From Paracoccaceae bacterium (GTDB lineage: Bacteria > Pseudomonadota > Alphaproteobacteria > Rhodobacterales > Rhodobacteraceae): a DNA stretch of 64,000 bases. Position numbers and translations under genes: made by a program. The stretch lies in assembly GCA_026989355.1 (NCBI GenBank), contig JALSJM010000010.1, forward strand, positions 1 through 64,000, written 5' to 3'. The notes beneath the pieces were generated by a model. The model saw nothing but the letters and a program-made list of their open reading frames with translations. It searched no databases and had not been told where the DNA came from. How positions within the stretch are numbered: position 1 is the stretch's first letter; every line of letters begins with the position of its first letter. Below, piece by piece: positions 45,169 through 56,620 of the stretch.

Positions 45169-46548
45169 ATGTTCCTCAGCGTCTTCGACATGTTCAAGAT
45201 CGGCATCGGGCCTTCGTCGTCTCACACCATGGGGCCCATGGTGGCCGCGGGGCGATTTCTTGACCTGCTGCGCAACAGTCCCTTCGAGGCCAGAGGGCTG
45301 CGTGCCTCGCTGCATGGATCGCTGGCCTTTACCGGCGTCGGTCACGGCACCGACCGGGCCACCATCCTGGGGCTGGCGGGCTTCCGCCCGGAAACCCATG
45401 ATGCCCAGGCGGGCGAAGCGGCACTGGCCGCGATCCGCCGCGAAAAGGCCGTGGCGCCCGAAGGGCTGCCGCGCCTGCGTTTCGATCCGCAGCAGGATCT
45501 GATATTCGATTACGATCACCCCCTGCCCGGCCATGCCAATGGCATGATTCTGATGGCCACCGATGCCCAGGGCGATGTGATCGTGAAGGAAACCTACTAT
45601 TCGATCGGCGGCGGCTTCGTTCTGACCGAGGCCGAACTGCAATCCCCGCCAAAAGAGCCGGCCCGCTCCGAAACCATTCATCCCTATCCATTCGAAACCG
45701 CAGCGGAAATGCTTGAAATGGCACGCAAGAGCGGACGCAGCATCGCCGCCATGAAGCGCGCCAACGAACTGAAGCATTGCAGTGCGTCCGCGCTTGACAC
45801 CGGCCTTGCCCGTATCTGGACGGCCATGAACGCCTGCATCGAACGCGGCCTTGCTGCCGAAGGCACCCTGCCCGGTGGCCTTGGTGTGCGGCGCCGGGCC
45901 GGAGAAATCCATCGCGCCCTCACCGCCGAACACGGCATGAACCTGCACGCACCGCACACCACCAATGACTGGCTGATCGTTCATGCAATGGCCGTGAACG
46001 AGGAAAATGCCGCCGGTGGCCAGGTGGTGACAGCCCCCACAAACGGCGCCGCCGGGGTGCTGCCGGCCACCATCCGCTACTGGCTCGATCACGTGCCGTC
46101 AGCCCGCCCGGCCCTGATCAGTGATTTCCTGCTGACGGCAGCGGCAATCGGCGGGCTGATCAAGCACAATGCCTCGATCTCGGGGGCCGAATGCGGATGC
46201 CAGGCGGAAATCGGCAGCGCTTCGGCAATGGCCGCTGCGGGGTTCTGCGCGGTGATGGGAGGCACGCCCGAACAGGTGGAAAACGCCGCCGAGATCGCCC
46301 TTGAACACCACCTGGGAATGACCTGCGATCCGGTGCGCGGCCTGGTGCAGGTGCCCTGTATCGAACGCAACGGCATGGGCGCGGTCAAGGCGGTGGCGGC
46401 GGCATCACTGGCGCTCAGGGGTAACGGCGCGCATGTGGTGCCGCTTGACAGCGCCATCGAAACCATGCGCCAGACCGGTGCCGACATGAGCCGCAAATAC
46501 AAGGAAACCGCACTTGGCGGGCTGGCGGTGAACGTGCCGAACTGCTGA
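45169..46548 (+). CDS. sdaA: L-serine ammonia-lyase (single-chain, Fe-S)
   Basis: 459 residues. [20 protein letters not shown] opens the beta domain. The alpha domain has [32 protein letters not shown] with cluster cysteines, and [18 protein letters not shown]. It deaminates L-serine to pyruvate with a [4Fe-4S] cluster. Full length. A 190-bp gap after tRNA-Asn should hold its promoter. Confidence 0.95.
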   Translation: MFLSVFDMFKIGIGPSSSHTMGPMVAAGRFLDLLRNSPFEARGLRASLHGSLAFTGVGHGTDRATILGLAGFRPETHDAQAGEAALAAIRREKAVAPEGLPRLRFDPQQDLIFDYDHPLPGHANGMILMATDAQGDVIVKETYYSIGGGFVLTEAELQSPPKEPARSETIHPYPFETAAEMLEMARKSGRSIAAMKRANELKHCSASALDTGLARIWTAMNACIERGLAAEGTLPGGLGVRRRAGEIHRALTAEHGMNLHAPHTTNDWLIVHAMAVNEENAAGGQVVTAPTNGAAGVLPATIRYWLDHVPSARPALISDFLLTAAAIGGLIKHNASISGAECGCQAEIGSASAMAAAGFCAVMGGTPEQVENAAEIALEHHLGMTCDPVRGLVQVPCIERNGMGAVKAVAAASLALRGNGAHVVPLDSAIETMRQTGADMSRKYKETALGGLAVNVPNC

Positions 46549-46597
46549 ACCCGCCCCCGCCCGCAACAACACGAATCCTTGCCCGCGGCCGAAGCGC

Positions 46598-47278
46598 TCA
46601 GACGGGGTGCGGTTCGCTTGCCAGCAGGCCATCGATTGCCGCACCAAGTACCGGACGGGGCAGCAGGGCCAGGACCCCGGGTGCATCGACCGCCAGGTCC
46701 ACCGCTCCGCCGGCAACCTCGTTCGACGTGCCGATCCGTGCGCCGGCGCGCAGTTCAAGCCCGTCAAGCGGCCAGCGCAGGCCGCGGCCACTGACCCTTC
46801 CCGGCGCCAGCGGAAACAGCGAAAGCCGCGTACCTTCCGGCAACACCAGCCCAAGCCGCATCGGCAGCAGGAATGCGATATCTTCAGCCCCGAGCAGGAT
46901 GCAGCGGCGTCCGGGGTGGCACAGCAGGCTGTGAAATGCCGCAAGCTGATGATCAAGCCGCGCCCCCATGAACCCCACCCCCAGCACCAGCGGCGCCCGG
47001 ATGCTGCGCAGGCACTTGTCGAAATCCGTGGTCTCCTGTTCGGGCAGATGGTGCAGCCTGTCGGCCGGAATCCGCCTCCGGGCCTCCGAATCAATCGAAT
47101 CCATGTCGCCGATGACTGCCGCCGGCATCTGCCCGATTTGCAGCGCCAGATTCGCTCCGCCATCGGCCGCCACCAGAACCGGCGCGAGGCCCAGGGCCTC
47201 CGTCAGATCATCCGAACCGAGCATACCGCTACCAAGAAGCGTTACAGGCCTGGAAGATTCGACAATATGTGGTGTCAT
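46598..47278 (-). CDS. Thiamine diphosphokinase
   Basis: 226 residues. VLVAADGGANLALQIGQMPA, VIGDMDSIDSEARRRI and TTDFDKCL are the catalytic blocks; the C-terminal beta domain holds GRVSGRGLRWPLDGLEL. It makes thiamine diphosphate from thiamine and ATP. ATG 47278 follows AAGGG. No THI-box leader is visible upstream. Confidence 0.9.
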   Translation of the reverse strand: MTPHIVESSRPVTLLGSGMLGSDDLTEALGLAPVLVAADGGANLALQIGQMPAAVIGDMDSIDSEARRRIPADRLHHLPEQETTDFDKCLRSIRAPLVLGVGFMGARLDHQLAAFHSLLCHPGRRCILLGAEDIAFLLPMRLGLVLPEGTRLSLFPLAPGRVSGRGLRWPLDGLELRAGARIGTSNEVAGGAVDLAVDAPGVLALLPRPVLGAAIDGLLASEPHPV

Positions 47279-47348
47279 GCAGCCCTTATGCCGCCCCGAA
47301 TGCCCCGCCACAATATTGCCATGAAATAATACCTATAAATTCTCACTT

Positions 47349-47377
47349 TTGTTCCGGATCGGGAACCATTCTATGAT
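47349..47377 (+). promoter_or_regulatory. Probable sigma-70-type promoter of the acidic-protein gene
   Basis: TTGTTC (47349-47354) and TATGAT (47372-47377) with exactly 17 bases between, about 40 bases before ATG 47417, in an A+T-rich divergent region. Confidence 0.55.
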
Positions 47378-47416
47378 CAAGCAAGTTTGCATCAAGATAA
47401 CGAAAGCGAGCAACCA

Positions 47417-49960
47417 ATGGTAGGTGCGAGTAAAATACTCACCGTTTCTTACGGAACGTTTTCCTGCACTCTCGAAGGTTTCGAGGATTCCTTCGAGACA
47501 ATGAAGGCCATTGCGGAGTATTTCCGCGATCTGGCCGCGGACGACCGTTACTTCGGTGCCGAACCGCCGCAGCCCGATGCGGAGATGCTGGCCCGGATCG
47601 CCGAGAAGGAAATCAAGGCCCGCGTCGAGGCCCGCATGCAGGACAACAATGTCGTGCTGCGTGCCCATGCCGATCAGCCGGCACCCGGAATCGCCGCTCC
47701 CGCAGAACCGCCCGTTCCCGAAGTTGCTCCTGAAGCCGCGGCGCCTGCCCCGGTTGCCGGCACATCTGCGCCTGTCGCAGAGGATGATGTGACCGATGTG
47801 GAAGAGGCAGCCCTGTTCCCCGCAGGCGATGCCCCCGAAAGCGAAAGCGTTGCCGCCAGGCTGCAACGCATCCGTGCCGTGGTTTCGCGTGCCCGGGCCG
47901 CCGAAACCGGCCTTGCCGGCGCAGCCGCGGCCGAAACGATCGAAGATGCAGAGGTAAGCGGACAGACCGGAAGGCCCGTGTCCGAAACAGCCCCCGAGGC
48001 CGCCCCCGAAACTGCCCGGGAAACTGCCCCCGAGCCGGTTGGCGAAGATACCGAGGGTGCCGAAGGTGGCGAACGAAAATCCGCAGCAGAAAACGCCATT
48101 GAAATCCCCCTTGCTGTCGATGCCGGTGACGAAGCCCGCGAAACGGAAGCGGAACACACCGACAGGACAACCGCAGAGGATGCCGCAGAAGACACGCCGC
48201 TTTCGGAAGATGCTGCCGAAGAACCCGCAAGCGAGACGTTTGAGGAAAGCCTCGAAGACGAAGAGGCGACAGAAGAGTTTGGCACAGAAGGCTTCGCCAC
48301 GGACATTTCCACCGATGACGAGGCCGTGGAAGACGACGAACTGGCCATGGAACTGGCCGAACTCGAACAGGCTGCCGCCGCCCCGGAAGAAGATGACAGG
48401 GCCATCGGCGCCCCCGAGGAAACCGGAGCAATCTCCGCCGAAAGAAACGTGGAGGAGATTCCTGCCCCGGAATCCGGGGAACCGGCCGACCTTGCCGACG
48501 AAGCGGCCGCCGCGGAAGGCGCAGTAGAAGCAGAAACGGAAGAACCCGGAAGCGCGGAAAATGCCCCCCATGCCGCGCTTGAGGAAGGCCCCTCCGAAAC
48601 CGAAGAGGAAGCGGCGGCAGACCGCCCCGATCTTCTGGTGCTCGGCATGCCCGCCGCCGGCACTGCTGCAGAAACCGGCGACAGGCCGGCCGCCGACCTT
48701 CATGAAGAGCATGAAGAGGATGAAAACGTCTTTGCAGAAACCGTCGGCGATACGGCCGGGGATACGGCTGACAATACGGAAGAACTGACCGAAAAAGCCC
48801 GCGACACGGACGAACCCGATGTGCTCAAGCTTGGCGAGGCGCTTGCCGAAGAGGCCTCTGAAAGGGACGAAGGGGAAACCCTCTTCGCAGACGAGCCCCT
48901 GTTCGAGGATGTTGCGATCGACGAGGCAGAAGCCGAGGGCGAAAATGTCTTCGACGACGATGACGACATCCCCGCCGAGGAACTGATCCGCTCTCTGAAA
49001 GAAACCCTCGGGGTCGAAGGCGATATCGAGGATGACGAAGAGGGCGCAGCCCTGAGCGACGCGCCGGAGGAGCGGCTTTCGGAAGATGTCTCCGATCCCG
49101 CGGCCGAATATGCCGAGATCGATGATGACGCACCCCACCACGGTGAGGAACGCGATCATATCCGCCGGACACTGCTGGAAAACGAAGAGGTTGACGAGGA
49201 AGCCGACCGCATCCTGGATGAAACCAACCAGCAGTTCGAAGCCCCCGAAAATACACGCCGCCGCTCGGCAATCTCGCATCTGCGCGCGGCGGTGGCCGCC
49301 ACCGTGGCCGAGCGCCTGCTGAAAGGGAGCAAGCCGAAAGCCGGGCAGAACGACGAAGAAGCGGAAGCCGAAGCCTATCGCGAAGATCTGTCCAAGGTCA
49401 TCCGCCCGAGCCGCCCGAAGCGGCGCTCGGAGAAGGGCAGCAGCCGCCCCGCCCGTCAGGCGCCTCTCGTTCTGGTGTCGGAGCAGCGTATCGAAGAAGA
49501 TGACAGCGCAGCCGAAGAGGCCGCCAGCGTCAGGCCGGTCGCCCCGGTGCGTCCGCGCCGCGTGCGCCGGAAGGATCCCGCGGCACAGGACGTAACCCCC
49601 CCCGCCCCCGGCGAGAACGGCAGCGAAATGCATCCGCAGGCGGACGAACAGAAGGTGCTGGAAGAAAGCACGAGCTTCAGCGACTTTGCCAGACGGGTGG
49701 GCGCCACCGAACTGCCCGATCTTCTGGAAGCCGCCGCGGCCTATACCGCATATGTCGAAGGACAGCCGCATTTTTCGCGCCCCGACATCCTGCGCCGGGT
49801 ACAGCAAAGCGAAATCTCGGCGGAATTCGACCGGGAAGACCAGCTGCGCTATTTCGGCCAGTTGCTGCGCGAGGGGAAGATCGTGAAGATCCGCCGCGGC
49901 CAGTTCATGGTTTCGGAAACCACCCGCTTCAAGCCGCAATCGCGGATCGCCGGGGAATAG
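47417..49960 (+). CDS. Large acidic protein of unknown function
   Basis: 847 residues. A compact N-terminal domain (~1-75, ILTVSYGTFSCTLEGFEDSF, IAEYFRDLAADDRYFGAEPP) and a basic, folded-looking C-terminal domain (~750-847, DFARRVGATELPDLLEAAAA, DREDQLRYFGQLLREGKIVK) are joined by ~600 residues of Glu/Ala/Asp-rich low-complexity chain. No catalytic motif or membrane segment is seen. The ends look conserved and the middle is probably disordered. It has its own promoter and a strong terminator, so it forms a single-gene unit. Function cannot be assigned. Confidence 0.8.
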   Translation: MVGASKILTVSYGTFSCTLEGFEDSFETMKAIAEYFRDLAADDRYFGAEPPQPDAEMLARIAEKEIKARVEARMQDNNVVLRAHADQPAPGIAAPAEPPVPEVAPEAAAPAPVAGTSAPVAEDDVTDVEEAALFPAGDAPESESVAARLQRIRAVVSRARAAETGLAGAAAAETIEDAEVSGQTGRPVSETAPEAAPETARETAPEPVGEDTEGAEGGERKSAAENAIEIPLAVDAGDEARETEAEHTDRTTAEDAAEDTPLSEDAAEEPASETFEESLEDEEATEEFGTEGFATDISTDDEAVEDDELAMELAELEQAAAAPEEDDRAIGAPEETGAISAERNVEEIPAPESGEPADLADEAAAAEGAVEAETEEPGSAENAPHAALEEGPSETEEEAAADRPDLLVLGMPAAGTAAETGDRPAADLHEEHEEDENVFAETVGDTAGDTADNTEELTEKARDTDEPDVLKLGEALAEEASERDEGETLFADEPLFEDVAIDEAEAEGENVFDDDDDIPAEELIRSLKETLGVEGDIEDDEEGAALSDAPEERLSEDVSDPAAEYAEIDDDAPHHGEERDHIRRTLLENEEVDEEADRILDETNQQFEAPENTRRRSAISHLRAAVAATVAERLLKGSKPKAGQNDEEAEAEAYREDLSKVIRPSRPKRRSEKGSSRPARQAPLVLVSEQRIEEDDSAAEEAASVRPVAPVRPRRVRRKDPAAQDVTPPAPGENGSEMHPQADEQKVLEESTSFSDFARRVGATELPDLLEAAAAYTAYVEGQPHFSRPDILRRVQQSEISAEFDREDQLRYFGQLLREGKIVKIRRGQFMVSETTRFKPQSRIAGE

Positions 49961-49984
49961 GAAAAGAACATCAGCAGATTACAC

Positions 49985-50016
49985 AGGGCCGGGCCGGGTT
50001 CACTCCGCCCGGCCCT
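49985..50016. terminator. Bidirectional terminator hairpin
   Basis: AGGGCCGGGC (49985-49994) is the exact complement of GCCCGGCCCT (50007-50016) with a 12-base loop. A short T run follows rightward. It lies between the convergent acidic-protein and DUF2842 genes; its right arm includes the last codons of the latter. Confidence 0.7.
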
Positions 50017-50325
50017 TTCCGTTGCCGTTCTCTTCGTTCTCTTCCTGCACCTTTTCCCGTTTTCGGGCTGCAGACGGCGCGGGCCTTGCAGGGCAGGAGC
50101 GGGAGGCCTCGGGGGCCTCGGAACCGGCCGCACCGACCCCGAGAAACACCGGCTTCAGTGGCAGCACCCACAGGATGCCCAACCCGACATAGACCGCCAG
50201 TTCCAGCAGGAACGGCGGACGCTCGAACAGGCCGACCACCGTCACCGCGGCCACCACATAGGCCGGCAGTCCGACCAGCAGGATCAACAGCGCCAGGCGC
50301 TTGCGTGTCTTGCGGGAAAGCGTCA

Positions 50326-50326
<1 letters not shown>
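50000..50326 (-). CDS. DUF2842 family small membrane protein
   Basis: 108 residues. RKRLALLILLVGLPAYVVAA and LLELAVYVGLGILWVLPLKP are two membrane helices of the DUF2842 type. A charged ~45-residue tail follows that the family usually lacks. ATG 50326 overlaps the purA stop (ATGA), so it is co-translated with purA. Function unknown. Confidence 0.8.
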
Positions 50327-51618
<1,292 letters not shown>

Positions 51619-51787
51619 GCGATTCCCCGTTCTGTCCGGTTTCAGACCCGTGCCGGTATAGCCCCGCGCAGAGGCGCATGAAACCTCTTATTTTGCCGCA
51701 AGCAGGGCTGCATGAAGGCAGGAAAGGCCTTGCAGGGAGGTCAGCAACCGCCTAGACAGGCGCAACAGGAAAAAACGGACTGGCCCC

Positions 51788-52225
51788 ATGGAAAACGTCA
51801 TCCTCGTCATCCTTCTGATCATTGCCGTGGCCCTGGTCGGCGTCGTGCTGCTGCAACGCTCCGAAGGGGGCGGGTTGGGGCTTGGCGGCGGCGGAGGTGG
51901 CGGCAGCGTGATGAGCGGCCGCGCGGCGGCAAACGCGCTGACCAGGCTGACCTGGATCCTGGGTGCGGCCTTCTTTGCGGCTTCGCTCGCCATGACGGTG
52001 ATCGCGGCGCGCAAGGCGGCCGAGAATTCCGTGCTCGATCGCGTGGCCCCCCCTCCGGCCGCGGAAAGCGGCGAACCCGCTGCACCCTCCATTCCCCTGC
52101 CCCCGGCGGGGGACGATTTGCTGCCGCCGGGCTCGGGCGCTGACAACAGCGCCCCGCAAACTGCCCCACAGGTGCCGCCCACGGCCCCTGCGGGGCCGGC
52201 CACCCCTCCCATACCAAACAACTGA
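51788..52225 (+). CDS. secG: Preprotein translocase subunit SecG
   Basis: 145 residues. VILVILLIIAVALVGVVLLQ and LTWILGAAFFAASLAMTVIA are the two helices; QRSEGGGLG and a Gly-rich loop lie between, as in SecG. The Pro/Ala-rich C-terminal tail (~60 residues) is typical for this group. It aids SecYEG. It lies upstream of pyrG, a common order. Confidence 0.92.
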   Translation: MENVILVILLIIAVALVGVVLLQRSEGGGLGLGGGGGGGSVMSGRAAANALTRLTWILGAAFFAASLAMTVIAARKAAENSVLDRVAPPPAAESGEPAAPSIPLPPAGDDLLPPGSGADNSAPQTAPQVPPTAPAGPATPPIPNN

Positions 52226-52281
52226 TCACCCACAACAACTGGGCTTTTCGCGCTCTTCCCCAACATCATGTTGCGGTATTC

Positions 52282-52310
52282 TTGCTAAGCGAGCGCGAAT
52301 CTTCTATAGC
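52282..52310 (+). promoter_or_regulatory. pyrG: Probable sigma-70-type promoter of pyrG
   Basis: TTGCTA (52282-52287) and TATAGC (52305-52310) are separated by 17 bases, 78 bases ahead of the pyrG ATG. Confidence 0.55.
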
Positions 52311-52387
52311 TTGAATCCCGTGGTGCCGCCTCTTATTGCGGGCCAGATCGCGCGGCAGGAATACCAACCACGGGGGAAGCCATCCGT

Positions 52388-54031
52388 ATGGCACGTTTCA
52401 TCTTCATCACCGGCGGAGTCGTATCCAGCCTTGGCAAGGGGCTGACATCCGCAGCTTTGGGCGCGCTGCTGCAGGCGCGGGGCTTTTCAGTGCGGCTCAG
52501 AAAACTTGATCCCTATCTCAATGTGGATCCCGGCACCATGAGCCCCTTCGAACACGGCGAGGTATTCGTTACCGATGACGGTGCCGAAACCGATCTTGAT
52601 CTGGGCCATTACGAACGGTTCACCGGGGTTGCCGCCCGTGCAACCGACAGCGTCTCGTCAGGGCGCATCTATTCGAACGTGCTCGAAAAGGAGCGCCGGG
52701 GTGACTACCTGGGAAAAACGATACAGGTGATCCCCCATGTTACAAATGAAATCAAGGACTTCATCCGAACCGGAGAAGATGAGGTGGATTTCATGCTGTG
52801 CGAAATCGGTGGCACCGTGGGCGATATCGAAGCATTGCCCTTCTTCGAGGCGATCCGCCAGTTCAGCCAGGAAAAACCGCGCGGGCAGTGCCTGTTCATG
52901 CACCTCACGCTGATCCCCTATCTGGCGGCGGCCGGCGAGCTCAAGACAAAACCCACCCAGCACAGCGTGAAGGAACTGCGCACCATCGGCATCGCACCCG
53001 ATGTTCTGGTATGCCGCTCCGAACACCCGATCCCCCGCAAGGAACGCGAGAAGATCGCGCTGTTCTGCAACGTGCGCCCCGAAAACGTGATTCCCGCCTA
53101 CGATCTGAAATCGATCTACGAGGCCCCCCTTGCGCTTCACCGCGAGGGGCTTGATCAGGCCATCCTCGACGCCTTCGCGATCGCCCCCGCGCCACGGCCC
53201 GACCTGTCCCGCTGGGAAGACGTGGCCGAGCGCATCGAGCACCCCGAGGGTGAAGTCAGGGTGGCGATCGTCGGCAAATACACCCAGCTTGAAGATGCCT
53301 ACAAGTCGATCAAGGAAGCCCTCACCCACGGCGGCATCGCCAACCGGGTGCAGGTCAGGGTGGAATGGGTCGATTCCGAACTGTTCGAGGCCGAAGACCC
53401 GGCCCCTCACCTGGAAGGCTTCCATGCCATCCTCGTGCCCGGCGGTTTCGGCGAACGCGGCACCGAAGGCAAGATCCGCGCCGCATGTTTTGCCCGCGAA
53501 AAGAACATCCCCTATCTGGGCATCTGCCTGGGCATGCAGATGGCGGTGATCGAGGCCGCGCGCAATGTGGCCGGCATCACGGCTGCGGGCAGCGAGGAAT
53601 TCGATCACGAGGCCGGCAGGAAACGCTTCGAACCGGTGGTCTATCACCTCAAGGAATGGGTGCAGGGCAACAAGACGGTCACACGCCGCGCCGATGACGC
53701 CAAGGGCGGAACCATGCGCCTTGGCGCCTATACGGCCGTGCTGAAGGAAGGCTCGAAGGTTGCCGGGATCTACGGTGCCACCGAGATCGAGGAGCGCCAC
53801 CGCCACCGCTATGAGGTGGATACGAAATATCGAGAAACGCTTGAGGAAAAGGGCCTGATCTTCTCGGGCATGTCGCCCGACGGACGCCTGCCCGAAATCG
53901 TGGAGTGGCAGGACCATCCCTGGTTCATCGGCGTACAGTTCCACCCCGAACTGAAGTCCAAGCCCTTCGATCCGCATCCGCTGTTTCGCGATTTCATCCG
54001 TGCTGCGATCGAAACCTCGCGCCTCGTCTGA
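52388..54031 (+). CDS. pyrG: CTP synthase
   Basis: 547 residues. [20 protein letters not shown] (P-loop, UTP site), [20 protein letters not shown] and the glutaminase nucleophile [12 protein letters not shown] with VQFHPEL are all intact. It makes CTP from UTP, ATP and glutamine. GGGGGAAGCC gives the ribosome site. A DUF1330 gene follows after 12 bp. Confidence 0.97.
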   Translation: MARFIFITGGVVSSLGKGLTSAALGALLQARGFSVRLRKLDPYLNVDPGTMSPFEHGEVFVTDDGAETDLDLGHYERFTGVAARATDSVSSGRIYSNVLEKERRGDYLGKTIQVIPHVTNEIKDFIRTGEDEVDFMLCEIGGTVGDIEALPFFEAIRQFSQEKPRGQCLFMHLTLIPYLAAAGELKTKPTQHSVKELRTIGIAPDVLVCRSEHPIPRKEREKIALFCNVRPENVIPAYDLKSIYEAPLALHREGLDQAILDAFAIAPAPRPDLSRWEDVAERIEHPEGEVRVAIVGKYTQLEDAYKSIKEALTHGGIANRVQVRVEWVDSELFEAEDPAPHLEGFHAILVPGGFGERGTEGKIRAACFAREKNIPYLGICLGMQMAVIEAARNVAGITAAGSEEFDHEAGRKRFEPVVYHLKEWVQGNKTVTRRADDAKGGTMRLGAYTAVLKEGSKVAGIYGATEIEERHRHRYEVDTKYRETLEEKGLIFSGMSPDGRLPEIVEWQDHPWFIGVQFHPELKSKPFDPHPLFRDFIRAAIETSRLV

Positions 54032-54043
54032 AGGAGAACACCC

Positions 54044-54337
54044 ATGCCCAAGGGCTACTGGATCGGCCATGTCGAGATCGATGATCCCGAAGCTTACGAG
54101 AAATACCGCCGGGCCAATGCCGAAGCCTTCGCCAGATACGGTGCCCGCTTTCTGGTGCGCGGCGGACGCCAGACAACCCCCGAGGGCAGGGTTCGCCCGC
54201 GCACGGTGGTGATCGAGTTTCCCGATTACGAAACCGCGGTCGCCTGCTACGAAAGCCCCGAATACCAGCGCGCCAGGGCCCTGCGCGATCCTGTCAGCCG
54301 CGCCGATCTTGTCATTGTCGAAGGCTGGAAGGAATAA
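54044..54337 (+). CDS. DUF1330 family protein
   Basis: 97 residues. GYWIGHVEIDDPEAYEKYRR, ARFLVRGG and TVVIEFPDYETAVACYESPE match the dimeric alpha/beta barrel DUF1330. AAGGAGAACACCC precedes the ATG. Function unknown; probably co-transcribed with pyrG. Confidence 0.88.
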   Translation: MPKGYWIGHVEIDDPEAYEKYRRANAEAFARYGARFLVRGGRQTTPEGRVRPRTVVIEFPDYETAVACYESPEYQRARALRDPVSRADLVIVEGWKE

Positions 54338-54444
54338 TCCGACCCTGCGTTCCGGCTGCAACACGCGCCCGGGCGCAGGAACGGCGCCCCACGCCTGATG
54401 GGCGCCTCTTGGCAAGCTTGCTCTGCCGGCCTATAGAAACGCCC

Positions 54445-54891
54445 ATGTTCGCGAATTTCCTCAAGGGCCTGATGGCCCCCGCCCCGGCTCCGCTCTCGGG
54501 TCCTGATTCCCGCCTCGCCCTTGCTGCGCTTATGGTGCGCATCGCCCGTGCCGACGGCGATTACGCCCCGGCCGAAAAGAACGTCATCGAAGCCTTGCTT
54601 GCCCGCCGCTATGGCCTTTCGTCCGATCAGGCCCTCGCCCTCAGGACGGAAGCCGAACAGCTTGAATCCGAAGCCCCCGATACCGTGCGCTTCACCCGCG
54701 CCATCAAGGATGCGGTGGCTTATGAAGAGCGCCTCGGGGTGATCGAGGCACTGTGGGAAGTGGTGCTGGCCGACGGCGTGCGCGACAACGAGGAAAACAA
54801 CCTTCTGCGCCTTCTGGCCAATCTTCTGGGCATCAATGACCGCGACAGTGCCATCGCCCGCCAACAGGTTGCCGCACGGCTTGGAAGGTAG
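54445..54891 (+). CDS. TerB-like (tellurite resistance/DjlA N-terminal) protein
   Basis: 148 residues, helical. LALAALMVRIARADGDYAPA and ERLGVIEALWEVVLADGVRD are the two acidic repeats of the TerB fold, which bind metal ions in TerB. The label does not prove a role in tellurite. The stretch LGINDRDSAIARQQV closes it. It has a weak ribosome site. Confidence 0.85.
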   Translation: MFANFLKGLMAPAPAPLSGPDSRLALAALMVRIARADGDYAPAEKNVIEALLARRYGLSSDQALALRTEAEQLESEAPDTVRFTRAIKDAVAYEERLGVIEALWEVVLADGVRDNEENNLLRLLANLLGINDRDSAIARQQVAARLGR

Positions 54892-54938
54892 CCGGCCTTT
54901 CCCGCTCTGTTCCCCGCCCCCAGAGCCGAATTCCCCCA

Positions 54939-54969
54939 TTGCATTCAGCACCTTTTTCCGCCCTATAGT
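54939..54969 (+). promoter_or_regulatory. Possible promoter of the ABC transporter operon
   Basis: TTGCAT (54939-54944) and TATAGT (54964-54969) with a 19-base spacer, 29 bases ahead of the ABC ATPase start. The spacing is long, but the -10 is good. Confidence 0.4.
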
Positions 54970-54997
54970 GTTCCGACCATCAGGGGAAACTGCTGCC

Positions 54998-55801
54998 GTG
55001 CCCGAACATCTGATCAAACCGACCGTGGAAGAAAAGCCACCCGTCATCGAACTGCGCGACCTGCACAAGAGCTTCGGCAACCTCGAGGTTCTGAAGGGGG
55101 TGGACGTAACCGCCCGCAAGGGTGATGTGGTTTCCCTGATCGGCTCCTCCGGGTCGGGGAAATCCACCCTCCTGCGCTGCGCCAACCTGCTGGAAAACAG
55201 CCAGCAGGGTGATGTGATCTTCGAGGGCGAGCCGGTGAAGTGGGCCGGCCACGGCACGAACCGCCACCCCGCCGATCGCCAGCAGGTGATCCGTATCCGG
55301 ACCAATCTTTCCATGGTGTTCCAGCAGTTCAATCTCTGGGCCCACATGACGATCCTGCAGAATGTCATGGAGGCCCCCATTACCGTTCTGAAGGAGGATC
55401 CCGCCGAGGTCGAGGAACGCGCCCGCGCCCTTCTGGTCAAGGTGGGCATCGGCGACAAGTGCGATGCCTGGCCCGCCCAGCTTTCAGGCGGACAGCAGCA
55501 GCGCGCCGCCATCGCCCGCGCACTTGCCATGCGCCCGCGCGCGCTTCTGTTCGACGAGCCGACTTCGGCTCTTGACCCCGAGCTCGAACAGGAAGTGGTG
55601 AAGGTTATCAAGGATCTCGCCGCCGAGGGGCGCACCATGCTGCTTGTCACCCACGACATGCGCCTTGCAGCCGATGTCTCGGATCATGTGGTATTCCTGC
55701 ACCAGGGAAGAATCGGCGAGGAAGGCCCGCCCGATCAGATGTTCAAGCATCCCCGAACCGAACGCCTGCGGCAGTTCCTGAGCGCGACTGCCGCGGCCTG
55801 A
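54998..55801 (+). CDS. ABC transporter ATP-binding protein, polar amino acid type
   Basis: 267 residues. Walker A GSSGSGKSTLLRC, Q-loop MVFQQFNLWAHMT, signature LSGGQQQRAAIARAL, Walker B LLFDEPTSALDPE and switch His in LLVTHDMRLA are complete. It is HisP/GlnQ-like. GTG 54998 is the likely start, with AGGGG about 11 bases before it; no ATG lies nearby. First gene of a four-gene importer. Confidence 0.92.
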   Translation: MPEHLIKPTVEEKPPVIELRDLHKSFGNLEVLKGVDVTARKGDVVSLIGSSGSGKSTLLRCANLLENSQQGDVIFEGEPVKWAGHGTNRHPADRQQVIRIRTNLSMVFQQFNLWAHMTILQNVMEAPITVLKEDPAEVEERARALLVKVGIGDKCDAWPAQLSGGQQQRAAIARALAMRPRALLFDEPTSALDPELEQEVVKVIKDLAAEGRTMLLVTHDMRLAADVSDHVVFLHQGRIGEEGPPDQMFKHPRTERLRQFLSATAAA

Positions 55802-55833
55802 AACGACAAGCGCTGCAACAAGGGAGAAAGACC

Positions 55834-56565
55834 ATGAAGACACTCATGCTTGCCACCGCGGCTCTGGCCCTTTCCGCCGGCCTTGCCCTGGCCGACGGCC
55901 ATGGAAAAACCATCCGCATGGGCACCGAAGGCGCCTACCCACCCTACAACTTCATCAATGACGCGGGCGAGGTTGACGGCTTCGAGCGCGAGCTTGGCGA
56001 TGAGCTTTGCAAACGTGCCGGCCTGACCTGCACCTGGGTTACGAACGACTGGGATTCGATCATCCCCAATCTGGTCAGCGGCAACTACGACACCATCATC
56101 GCCGGAATGTCGATCACTCCAGAACGTGACGAGGTGATCGATTTCACCCAGCCCTACCTGCCACCCGATCCTTCCGCCTATGTGGCGCTTTCGAAGGATG
56201 TGGACGTGAAAAACGGCGTCATCGCCGCGCAGACGGGCACCATCCAGGCCAATTACGTGGCCCAGTCCGGCGCAACGATTGTCGAATTCGCCACGCCCGA
56301 TGAAACCGTTGCTGCCGTGAAGAACGGTGAGGCCGATGCCGTGCTGGCCGACAAGTCCTATCTGGCGCCGATCGTTGCGGAATCGAACGGCGAGCTGGTA
56401 ATCGTGGACGAAGTGCCGATCGGCGGAGGTGTCGGCATGGGCATCCGCGAATCCGATACCGATCTGAAGGAGAAATTCGACGCCGCCATTTCCTCGATGA
56501 AGGAGGATGGCAGCCTGACCGCACTCACCAAGAAATGGTTCGGAGAAGACGCCAACAGCTTCTGA
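55834..56565 (+). CDS. Family 3 extracellular solute-binding protein
   Basis: 243 residues. The signal peptide MKTLMLATAALALSAGLALA precedes IRMGTEGAYPPYNFINDAGE, FERELGDELCKRAGL, IIAGMSITPERDEVIDFT and the C-terminal ALTKKWFGED of polar-amino-acid binding proteins. The place of ligand carboxylate-binding Arg (usually SxTxxR) is SITPER. The ligand may be a basic amino acid or an amine, given the downstream genes. Confidence 0.9.
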   Translation: MKTLMLATAALALSAGLALADGHGKTIRMGTEGAYPPYNFINDAGEVDGFERELGDELCKRAGLTCTWVTNDWDSIIPNLVSGNYDTIIAGMSITPERDEVIDFTQPYLPPDPSAYVALSKDVDVKNGVIAAQTGTIQANYVAQSGATIVEFATPDETVAAVKNGEADAVLADKSYLAPIVAESNGELVIVDEVPIGGGVGMGIRESDTDLKEKFDAAISSMKEDGSLTALTKKWFGEDANSF

Positions 56566-56620
56566 TCCCGAAACCCAATCTCCGGCCCTGCCACCACAGG
56601 GCCGGTGACCGGATACATCC

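Noticed and set aside
47279-47416. TPP riboswitch for the thiamine diphosphokinase gene
   Set aside because: No THI-box core (CUGAGA...) on the proper strand; the region is short and A+T-rich.
47333-49939. 868-codon frame antisense to the acidic protein
   Set aside because: GAA/GCC-rich codons read backwards as TTC/GGC, which keeps the opposite strand open. The product is Gly/Phe-rich low complexity without motifs.
52658-54415. 585-codon frame antisense to pyrG
   Set aside because: pyrG motifs are complete on the plus strand; the reverse frame has none.
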